Below are positions 14,501 through 26,204 of a DNA stretch of 64,000 bases, piece by piece. The stretch covers positions 35,402,605-35,466,604 of the forward strand of contig OZ022345.1 in NCBI GenBank assembly GCA_963989245.1, written 5' to 3'. The notes under the pieces are model-generated. The model ran no database searches. It was given only the letters and a program-made list of their open reading frames with translations, and was not told the origin of the DNA. The DNA is from Nansenia antarctica. Taxonomy: Eukaryota; Chordata; Actinopteri; Argentiniformes; Microstomatidae. The translations under genes and the position numbers were made by a program. Within the stretch, counting starts at the first letter, position 1. Every line of letters begins with the position of its first letter.

Positions 14501-17500
14501 ATATAATCCGCCCATCCTGCCGCACTGATGTTAAGATCTCTGCATTGCTGCCTGAGATCCTGTGCGGCAGGCACAAATGGGTGTCTCGACTTGAGACGCC
14601 GGGAGGGCTCCGCTGTTATAGTGAGCCTATCATGGAGCAGATGGTTATTAAGATCCACGGCCCGGCAGGCGAGACGTGCTGTGGCTCCCATGCGGCGGAG
14701 GCCTGCGGGCTGGATGCCTGCTAGGATGGGAAGGTTGTCCACGGGGGTAGGACGCAGGCATCCTGTCACAATGCGCAAGGCTTCGTTTATAGGCGAGTCG
14801 ATGAGGCGGGTGTGGGCACTGCGACACCATACTGGGGCGCAGTATTCACTAGTTGAATAAACGAGGGCTAGGGCTGCCGTGCGCAAGGTCCTTGCGCCGG
14901 CGCCCCATCCCGAGCCAACCAGTCGCCTCATCAACGCCACACGAGCTGTTAACTTATTTTTTTATTTTTTTATTTGTTTTTCAGATTTTTATCCCTTTTT
15001 TCACCCAATTTGGTAGCCAATTGAACCCAACCTAGCATCCAATTATCCCCTGCCTATTGCGAAGGATCCGCCGCACGACCCCGTGGCCGGCAGTCCCAGA
15101 AGAGGCCGCCAGGCAGACTAGCTGACTGGCTCCTCGAGCCCAGCACCTGTTATTCCGGCACCCCGGGGGCGCTGTTGCGCGACGGATCCTTGTCCGGAAA
15201 TATTCCTATACCGCCCTCGGGAGCGGCCGCCCAATATGCCGCTCCCCGTGTGTGCCCCAGCCATATCCGGATCTGGCGAGCTGGGATACGATCCCAGTCC
15301 CCGGTGGGCAGCTTGCACTAGTGGCCAGTGCTTAGACCGCTACACCACCGCGGGGCTCGAGCTGTTAACTTCTTGCGCAGTGACTCGAGGTGCCAGCGAA
15401 ACGTGAGTGTCCTGTCCAATGTCACGCCGAGATAGATTGGCTCAGCGGAACATGGCAGGGGAGTTCCATCTAGGTGTACTCTAAGCTCACGTTTAGCCTC
15501 CCTGTTGTTACGGTGGAAGGCAGCCGACACCGTCTTTGCTTTGCTAAGCTTCAATCTCCATTTCCGGAAGTATGCCACTAGTGTCTGCATGTCCTGGCTC
15601 AGAATCCCCTCCACAGACTGCCAATTTTCAGCAGAGTACACCACTGCGAGGTCGTCTGCGTAGGCGTACTTCCGCGAGAGTGTGTTGGGCAGGTCATAGG
15701 TGTATATATTATAGAGGAGGGGGGCCAGGACCGATCCCTGAGGGACGCCGTTCTTAAGGTGTCGAAGCCTGCTTAGCTGTCCGCAACCGGTGGTGAGGGT
15801 AAAGCTGCGGTTACGGATGAGCTCCATGATCATTCTTACCATGTGCCTGTCCGGCAGCAGGCGGAGCAGCTTGCAGGTGAGGCCGCGATGCCATACGGTA
15901 TCGTAGGCAGTCGTCAGGTCTATAAAGACGGCCCGGCCTTCTTTTTTGCCGAAAAGCAATCCTCGATGTCTTGAGTCATAAGGGTGACTTGATCTACGGT
16001 CGACCTCCCGCGTCGGAACCCGGCCTGCTCACGTGGGAGCAGCGGGTCGACAATTGGTTCGATGCGGGCATAGATGAGACGCTCGAGGATCTTGAAGGGG
16101 ATGCATAACAGAGATGGGACGGTAACTCTTAGTCCCCCTCTTATCCAGGTCAACACGCATGCGTTGTTTTCCTATGGACTGCCTCGAGCAGCGTTCTCAC
16201 CAAAAGCGAAGGGAAGCAAAGTGATGGATGCGTCGTTTCTAACCGGAGCGAAACCACTTTTCAAGCGGAGCATCCGTTGGTTCTTTGCTCCGGGAGTTAC
16301 TTCGAATGCGCGTTCTCACAGCTCCAAACGACGCAGAGCAAAGCAAATTTTATCCTAAACTCCTAGACTCAACTGAAGCAAATGTTCTAGTGAGAACACC
16401 CCCTTAGGTTGCTAGCTAACTGGCTAGTGGTGGAACTTATCATCAGCAAGCTAGCTACATAGCTGCTTGTGTTTGATAATGGCTTGACCGTATATGGTAG
16501 CTAATATAATAATAAAATGTATATTATCTCCAACCTCTAATGTAACTGAAATTGTTTAAAGATTAAAAATCAAACTGTAGTTTTGTGGGTTTATTTGGTC
16601 ATTTGAATGTTTTACTGTATGCTTTTTGATATATTTTTATGATGATCAAACCTACCAATTTGCACCAATGCCAATCTCTACAAATGGCGTATACATCTTT
16701 ATACATGCCTATAAGGGTGAATAGTTCCAACTTTAAATTAGGGACAGCAAAAATCGAACGTGTGAGCATGTGAAAACAGCTTCAAAATAAACTTGGAAAA
16801 ACAAGTTTGGAAATGTGTGTTTGGTCGATTAATTCTCTGTTGTTACAATGCCAATTGGTATATATATATATATATATAGTATTTTATATAGTTGGAAAGC
16901 CTGTTTATTTACCTTTACAATGATGTCCAACTTGTAAGGATCATGCATTTGTGGGATGAGCAGCACAGCTGATTATGTGGGTAGCGCCCAAGTAAAATTT
17001 GCCAAAATTCTCTGCCAATGCTAAACAGTGTATTCTCCTGTTGGTATTCACTAGTTTTGAGCTCCAGGTGCCTGATTAGCACCTGATTGGCAGCAGCTGT
17101 GTGCATGGGGCCTTCTGGGTGCTGCGCCCTACTGAAGTGATCATTTGGTGTCTGCTCCAAGCATCAGCATGCCACCGTTGTCTAATCTGGATAAGGCCCG
17201 TGCGATAAGTTGAAGTTGGTGTTCTGCAAAACCAAATTGCAGCATTATTTGGAGTCAGCCCTGGTACCATCTCCAAACTGATGACTGAAGTTCTGTGAAA
17301 CCGGTGATGTCAAAGACAGACCGCGCAGTGGGCGTCCCAGGAAGACAACACCCCAAGAAGACCGGTTCATCACCCTTACAGCACTGAGGAACCTAGGCTG
17401 TCTTCTAGAGATTTGCAGGACGTTATGGCATACAGACTCTCTGATCAGACGGTTAGGAACAGACTGCACACAGACAATCTCCGTCCTCATGAGGCTACCA

Positions 17501-18920
17501 GGAAGTCTGCAATGACTGGAATGGAACCTGAACATGTGGGGAATGTCATGTTCAGTGATGAGTCCAGGTTCTGTCTGCGGAAGTTGGATGGCAGGGTCAA
17601 AGAATGGAGCCGACGTGGAGAACTCTATGCTGATTGTTGCACCGATCGTGTAACTGCTTTTGGTGGGGGCAGTGTCACGGCGGTATCTCCATCACTGGCA
17701 CAACCAGGCTTGTCGTCATTGAACACCATCTCAATGCAGTGAGATATCGGGATGAGATTCTGCAGCCAGTGGCGATCCCATATCTCCACAATTTGGGACC
17801 TAACTCCAACCTCCAAGATGACAACGCTCGCCCCCACAGAGCCAGGATCATCACAGACTACCTCCAGAATGTGGAAGTAGCGAGAATGGAATGGCCTGCC
17901 AAGAGTCCAGACCTCAACCCAATTGAACACTTGTGGGATCAGCTTGGGCGTGCTGTACGTGTTAGAGTGATATATATATATATATATATACATATACTGT
18001 ATATATAAAGCAAGGCAACCATACCTTGGTACTTTCCCAGATCATCACTCCAAAGGCTCTGCCTCCCATAGCTCCTCTCATCATGGATGAAGACCACCTC
18101 TGAGGCTCCAGCATCATCTGCATTCTGAATCAGCTCCTGTTCAAACCAAGGCACGGATAGAGAGATCAAATGGTAAATGGACTGCAATTATATAGAGCCT
18201 TTATCCAATGCCCTTTACAACGGCCTCTCATTCACCCATTCACACACCAATGGTGGCAAGCTACCATGCAAGCTGTCATCATTTAGCACCGTTTACTCAA
18301 AGGGATAGTGTGACATTTTGGAATTCAATAAAAAATGTCTTTCTACTTAACTTAACTGACCCAGAATCAGACAAACTCATAGATACCATTTGTACGTCTG
18401 TGCGTGCAGTCTGAAGTCTGTTGCTAAGCCGATGCTAAACTCGTTGGTGCAAAGACTGGAGGTCTTCAGGAACAGCTAGCCTCATGTATTTATGAGATTG
18501 TGATATTTCAATTATAGTGGTTTTAGAAGCAGTTAGTAATGCCAAGTTGAAAGAATCTTATGATTGTTATGTTTGTTATGATTATCAGTAAAATGAACAC
18601 ATTTGTAAAACATTGATGTATAGCTTTCAGTGTTTCCTCCAGGATTTTTCACATTAGTGGCAGAGTGGTCCTTTTTCGCATTTTTTTCCACGTGCACACG
18701 CATGAAACACGCACTGGCGCTCAAAACAAAGACGTAATTTCACCGAAAACTAGAGGGTGGCAACATAAAAATATATATAATAGTGGTTAAGCCATTAAAG
18801 CCGAACAGGTGATTTTATATAGAAGGTGATCAAATACCAAGATATCCTACAGCTGCAGCAGAACATGCGGAACACGCATACAGCACTGAACATATAGCCT
18901 ACATGTGACTGACAGGCTAA

Positions 18921-18966
<46 letters not shown>

Positions 18967-21900
18967 AGTGGCGGCTGGTGATAAACATTTTGGGTGGGGC
19001 ACAGGTTATGGGGGCATGCTCCACGGGGAAGAATATCAACTTTAAAATCTGGATTTACAGTCGATTTTAGCATGAGAATATATAACTTAATTATTTTTAT
19101 ATATAACTTATTAAAGGGCAAACTGCAAACACAACAAAAATATAATGCACAACAACTGACAAATCAACTGGAATAGTCTTTGTTAGCAGAGTAGACCTAA
19201 TGTTAACAGAATGGACTTATACCCTTTGTCTATCTGTGCAGCGGTAAGGTGAATAATTCTAGCAGTACTGTCCAGACAGTTGTCTTGTTTAGCCATTCAA
19301 CTAGGCCAGTGTTTCCTCTATATGCATTTATTGGTGGCGGGCCGCCACGAATGAATTTCCTCCGCCACCAAATGATTCAGACAGTCCACTTTGATTCAGG
19401 CTGCGCAGAAAGGCAGCGAGTTATTATGACCAGAGAACAGAAAAAAAGCATGTGTCCCTGAACGCTCCGCCAATCACTGTGAGTAAACTGACTCTGAGAA
19501 TGTCCTCACGTCACATTTTAATGTAATACCCTATATGTTGGTTGAAGTGCAACATCTCAGCTTTCAGGGACAGTTGGATTTTTTTCGATAGCACAAACCG
19601 TTTAGAAATTACGGTAATTACAATGTCGGGTGCGGATTTGTGTCGGCAGCGGTACATTCGGCGCAGAAGTGGTATCTATACCAGATAAATAATAACCATT
19701 TGCTTACGTAATTTTTCGTTTGTTTACATAGTCTGAAACTACAGATGGTAAGCTTTCAAATGATGCGTCATACATTGAAATCGAAAAAAAAATCAAGACG
19801 ACACGAGTATTTGAATGTTTGTTTGTATCATGTTGAATGGTGACTGCTAAACGCTGCTAGCGGCTAACGTTTCGTTCTAAAACGAAAGTATTGTAACGTC
19901 CCCACTTGGACAGTGGTTGAAATAATGACAGATAGCTTCTCTCATGTAATCTGTGGGTTAAAAAAACGTATAAATCGTATAAAAAACGATTCTTATGTGC
20001 CGTCACTTTAGCAACGACACAGTATTGTCAAGGGGAAAAGATGGGGAGACGATTTTTTTATTGACAACGGAATTACATGCTGGAAAAACATGCAGCTAAA
20101 ATTCAGGGAACATTTGGACAATAAGAGACACACGGGAGAAGTACGGGAAAACAGGGCTGATGTGGGTGTCATCAAAGGTAAGAGTTTGTTTTCTTTAACT
20201 CAGCTGTTTACCGAATGCTCCATCTGACTGTGATTTTACTTCTGTAATGTGGTGGGTTGACATAATTCACGCACGGAACTATAGGTTGAGAGTATTGTTC
20301 CGTCCGCAGTTGAGTGCGTAGTACCCAAGTTGTTTAGACTGTTCTATTTACTGCTTGAGTGTGTTGTTGACAATCGTTCATGTCCTTCATTAAACGTTTA
20401 GCTTTGTCATTTGATACGCCGCCTACGACTCCCATCTCTCTGCACTACAGTAAACAGTTAATCAGTAACGTTAGCCGCTTTTGTGCTCATGTAGGCCTAC
20501 TTCGTATTATATTATAGCTGATGATCTTTGTGTGTGTGTGTATGTGACTGTCAGTCACAAGTTTATATTCTGTATATTCATTTATTTATTTTTTGGCCAT
20601 CCTCTAGTTTTGGCTGAAATTAGGTCGTTGTTTTGAGCGCGCGTACGCGTTTCATGCGCTTGCACGCGGAAAAAAATTTGCGCGGTCAAGGCTATCCGCC
20701 ACCAATGTAAAAATTCCTGGAGGAAACACTGTAGGCTATTCAATGGAGAAAGACATGGAACACAATGCAATTGTGATAATAAATGTGTTCTTTGTTACTT
20801 CTTTAATTAAATTAAAGTGTACCTTTCTATTATCATACAATATTTCCTTGAACATGTAAACTCTATAATCATACAGTTGTCTTTCTATTAGTTGTCTCTG
20901 TCATACTGAACTGTTTGTTATCATCCTGAACTATCTCTGTTGCTCACCTCACCTCAGTTCTGTCTCTATTGCTCTCCTCTCCTGTTGTCTGTCTCTCTGT
21001 TGCTGTCCTGTTGTCTGTCTCTCTGTTGCTCTCCTCTCCTGTTGTCTGTCCGAATATCGGTTGTTAAGTCGCGACGTGTTTCCGGGTCCAAAGTTGGCTG
21101 AGGCGCTGTCTTCGAAATGCCGCAATAATAATAATAATTAATTATATAGCGCTTTTCCAAGGCTCAAATACCCTGACAATATGGGGAAAACGGGAAAGTG
21201 CTGTGTCCCTTGTTGTATGAATAGATCAGAGTCTAAAAAACGATTAAACTGTCATTCTACCGCTGTAGTACACTGGTATTCTGGTGCGGAGAATTTCTGG
21301 TTTGGACCCGGAAATTGCAAAACGTCACGTTTGACGTCAGACTTAACAACCGGAAATTCAGGGCTCTCAAGTCTCACGCATTTATTTATTTTTTACTACC
21401 CCTAGTGGTAGTGGCCCTAGGCTGCAGCCTAGGTAAGCCTATAATCTGCGCATGCTCCGACCGAGAAATAGGAGACAGCCAATTGGAGCGCTGCTACAGC
21501 TCACGTGTAAGCCAAAAGTATTTGGACTGCCATAGACTGCCATTCGGCCGGCGCCCCGACTCCTCCCCTATGTCTTTTCACAGTGAATTTTACACACACA
21601 CTAGTGTTGCACGATATACCGGTACCAACGATATACCGCGGTGCCAAAATGTCACGGTGCCTACTATACCATAAGCTTTATACAACGGTACTACCGTGGA
21701 ATACTATACTACCGTGTTGAACACGGTACCAGCGGGGCAACTCATAACACTTTCGGCTGCGTTCGTCAATTCGCTCCGAGAGAGCGCACACTGGGTGCAA
21801 CGTCACAGAGCGACCGATTCGTTTGATTGGACGAGAGGCGTTCCGCGAGTGCGGGTCAGATTTCCAGAGCGAATTGACGAACGCAGCCTTTTTCGCGACT

Positions 21901-22140
21901 ACCCATCGCGTTAGCTTTGTCGGCTAACAGGTTAGCAACCTCAAACGTTGTTCCTATGGTTCCTGCGAGCTCAGTGGGCATTAACTAGAAAATTAAAACC
22001 ACTGAGTTTTCTTAAGTTGAGTTAAGTCTTGAGCTACAGTTTGGAAGTAGCCCTCTATTTTTTTGATATGCCAGTGTTTGCTTTTACTTTTCAAGTTCGT
22101 GAAAAAGACCCCACAGACGGACAGACATACAGACACAGAA

Positions 22141-22220
<80 letters not shown>

Positions 22221-25200
22221 TGCTATACTCTTGCAAAAGGCCAGTTGGTCTGTTTGATGTTTCAAACTACTTATTAATAAACATGTTATTCACAAAAATA
22301 TCGGTTTCAGTACTTTTACTTACCTGTAGAGTTACAGTGTAATGCATTAAATGCATGTTATTCATGCACCACTCATTAAGTTATTGTAACTTGTATAAAT
22401 ACATTGCATGTTCATAAAAATAAAAAGTGTTACAAAAGTGCCGCGGTATCGCGATACTACTCAGTATCGTGATACTTGGGCTGGTATAGTATCGCAGGGT
22501 AAAATATTGGTATCGTGACAACACTAACACACACAGATAAAATGTTTATTGTATTGGAGGATTTTTAATGAATGCTGATAGGCGCCGACAGAATATCAGC
22601 CGCATTTTATGAATAAACAATGTTTATTTTAAAACAAGTAGCAACTAGGAAGTGGGGCTGCGTTGGAAGGTGGGGGCGGCGCCCTAGCGCCCTCTATTGG
22701 CCAGCCGCCATTGACACACACAGAAAGATCATCGAATATGAAGTACACGAGAGATAATCAGCTCATCGAATATGAAGTACACAAGAGTAGAGTACACAGG
22801 GAACCGGGAACGCGCATACAGCACTGAACAACATCCGTAGAATATAAACTTGTGACTGACAGTCACATACACACACACACACACAATGAAAGATCATCAG
22901 CTCATCAATACGAAGTAGGCCTACATGAGAGTACACGCACAAAACGGGCTAACGTTACTCATTAACTGTTTACACAAGTAAAATCACAGTTTGACAGTCA
23001 GATGGAGCATTCGGTAAACAACCAACAGCAAGGTAATGCATCAGCTGAGTTAAAGAAAACCAACTCTTACCTTTGATGACACCGACATGAGCCCTGTTTA
23101 CCCGTACCTCCGCCGTTCTGATTTTAGAGGCAATAGATTATTTTTGCCCTGCGCATATTGGCCTGTAGTTAGACCATGCGACCACAGCTCCGTTGTGTCT
23201 CTTATTGTCCAAATGTTCCCTGAATTTTAGCTGCATGTTTTTCCAGCATGTAAATCCGTTGTCAATAAAAATGTGACTCCCCTTCTTTCCCCCTGCCAAT
23301 ACTGTGTCGTTTGTGACATTTACCAACGTTTATGCTATCAATAGTTCGAAGCTAGCGTTAGATGCGAGGCTGCTCGGGAACATTATTTGTTTCACAAAAT
23401 AGCCTGATTTAGTTGACCATGAACATCAGAGACTAGACTATATTACGAATGTTCATTTAAAATACTCTATAGTGAGCACTGGTATAAGAACATGAACCAG
23501 AGAACAGCAGTAAATGCAAGAACCCACAGTAGTCGCTGATGATGTTAAATTTTCGATTAGGATAGGCATACGGGATTAAAGGGACGGGCGACGGGCGAAG
23601 AGAGAGGGAAGGGATTTCCAGAAATCCAAATGTCCCGCTAAATTCGGACCAATCACAAAACTGTTTTGCAAGCGCGTCGCCGACGAGGTTAATTGCAACA
23701 TTGTAACATATTGTAACTTACTACACCCTAAATCGGAACGAAATGTAGGTCTGAAAGCGGCCTAATCTAGCTATAAAGTGGACTGAATCAATTAGTGGCA
23801 GGCAAAATATATTCGTGGCGGCCTGCCACGAATAAATGCATATAGAGGAAACACTGGCTTTTGTAAGACAATAATGACGCAGCTGTGGCTTAGTTATGAG
23901 GTCCTTTCCATGGCTGGCTAGCTGTTCCTGTAGACTCGGCTCAGCAACAAACATCTGACGCTCTCTGGAATTTACAGGGTTCCTACACGTTTCAACAAGT
24001 CAAATTTAAGACCTTTTTTTAGGCCTCTTTGAATATAGTTTTAGACCTATTTGCGACACCATATGATAGCTTTTTGTCATCCTCGAGGTGATGAAATTAG
24101 GGATTTCACTGCCATACAGACATACTGCATTTTTTGGGGGCTTGATTCATTTCTGTGTAAATAGATGTGGTTGGACTGATTTCCTTGCAGGATCTAATTT
24201 TTAAGACCTAGCACCTCATTTCTAAGACCTAACACCTCATGTTTTGCCTTTTAGGCCTTATAAATTGGATTGCTGGATTTAAGGCTTTTTAAGACCAGTG
24301 CGGGAACCCTGATTTAAACAACAACAAAGCTCTCTCCCAGCCACTTTGGTAAACAACTGAGGAATGGGGCTGGACAAATGTAACCGCTCAAATTCATAGA
24401 TGGAGCTGAGGACTGTTCATGAGATTAAAATGGTAGTTTTAATAATGTTTTGAAGTATTTGTTTACAATTAACTTGTCTACAAACAATGGAATAAAACAA
24501 ATCTCAGATTTTAGGTTCTGATGGGGCAAGACAGATTAACTAAGTTCATGAGGCATGTATGAGTTATATTCTTTGAGAATCAATAGCTATATACCCTTTA
24601 TTTAAAATTCCAAAAATGTTTGTACCAATCCCAGATTTGCCCCGTTGAGTGAATAACACTTAATATGGTGTTCTATACATTTAACACGATTGTGTAAAGC
24701 GATTGTAAAAACATTGTATTCATGTGGTTACCAAGCCATTGAATAGCTTTGTAATTACATAGCCATGCAGTTCAACATTTGTGTTATGGAAAAAGGGAAC
24801 AATCCTTATTCATTCCATGTGTGTAATTAGAACTACTCAACTCCATTACTAAAATTACACTTTAACAATTATTGCAAACATTTTACAGCATGATATTAAA
24901 TATGCATTTACTTGGAAAATACTGGGTAAAACTGTTACCTAATAATTGCATATTCAATCAACTCAACATTTTAGATCACCACTATGTGCCATTTAGTACT
25001 ACCTACATTCATTGTTGTTTTCTAAATACAATAGCAGGTAGTACCCAATTATAACATTACAGTGTAATAACATGTTTATATATAATTATATATAGATAGA
25101 TATATACACCTTCAGTATCTGTCTAGTTAGACTAGTTAACCTCACCTTCAGTATCTGTCTAGTTAGACTAGTTAACCTCACCTTCAGTATCTGTCTAGTT

Positions 25201-26167
25201 AGACTAGTTAACCTCACCTTCAGTATCTGTCTAGTTAGACTAGTTAACCTCACCTTCAGTATCTGTCTAGTTAGACTAGGTAACCTCACCTTCAGTATCT
25301 GTCTAGTTAGACTAGTTAACCTCACCTTCAGTATCTGTCTAGTTAGACTAGTTAACCTCACCTTCAGTATCTGTCTGTTAGACTAGTTAACCTCACCTTC
25401 AGTATCTGTCTAGTTAGACTAGTTAACCTCACCTTCAGTATCTGTCTGTCTAGTTAGACTAGTTAACCTCACCTTCAGTATCTGTCTGTTAGACTAGTTA
25501 ACCTCACCTTCAGTATCTGTCTGTCTAGTTAAGACTAGTTAACCTCACCTTCAGTATCTGTCCTCCGTCGGGGTATCTCCTCAGGATGTCCTTCAGGTAG
25601 TCAATAAAGGGTGGTGCTGTGGCACCAAAGGCATTTCTATACCAAAACAACAACAACATACAACAAGTCATCTAGCAGCCATCATCATTAAGTAGGACTA
25701 GCTTTCAGAGTATTTTTTATTTTATACCTAACCAAGGTTTTCAAAAATAATAATAATAATAAATATTTAGGGCAATTAACATATTAGCATACAGGGTTCG
25801 ACAGTAACGCTTGCCCGCTTGCCCGGAGCAAGTAAAACATTCGCCGGGTTTGTTGGCGCAAGCCCGACGACGATCCTGGATATTTTTACCTGTGTGCAGG
25901 AACAACAGACGGCGCAGACGCCAGACCAGATGATCGTGGAGTGAAGATATTATTAAAGCTTACGTGCCTGTCGATCACCCGTCGCATCGCGTAACGCTTT
26001 AATAATATATTCACTCCACAATCATCTAGTCTGGTCTGGCGCCTGCGCCGTCTGTTGGTCCAGGCAAGCGTTCCTGTCAAACCCTGGCACACATACACAG
26101 ATGGCGTTTACAACACTGTCAAACCCTGGCACACATACACAGATGGCGTTTACAACACGCACGTGGC

Positions 26168-26204
<37 letters not shown>

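Larger units (their letters stand above)
18966..22713 (+). mobile_element. hAT-like element 'D' nested in B, itself carrying A and a MITE
   Basis: It starts CAGTGGCGGCTGG (18966) and ends CCAGCCGCCATTG (22713), with ACACACAC on both sides (18958-18965, 22714-22721), i.e. an 8-bp duplication at a CA repeat. It contains element A (19307-20731) and the MITE (21602-22526). Without these it is about 1.39 kb, close to its reverse-oriented relative at 40471-41833 (1.36 kb). Confidence 0.78.
18628..23856 (-). mobile_element. hAT-like element 'B', host of the nested cluster, 5-bp target duplication
   Basis: Terminal inverted repeats are CAGTGTTTCCTC (18628) and GAGGAAACACTG (23856). The flanking pentamer GCTTT occurs at 18623-18627 and 23857-23861. 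It is interrupted by element D (18966-22713). Removing D leaves about 1.47 kb, the size of element A, and the flanks of B are the reverse complement of A's ends and interior. A minus-strand fragment near 23138-23326 (DNGFTCWKNMQLKFREHLDN) resembles the TTF-type finger region of ZMYM/hAT transposases. Confidence 0.8.

Noticed and set aside
15260..15357. tRNA gene
   Set aside because: A- and B-box-like sequences are present, but the unit lacks a good cloverleaf, ends in an A-rich tail and has target duplications, so it is a SINE.
25108..25548. CRISPR-like array
   Set aside because: Units are contiguous copies without unique spacers, in a eukaryotic intron. It is a minisatellite.
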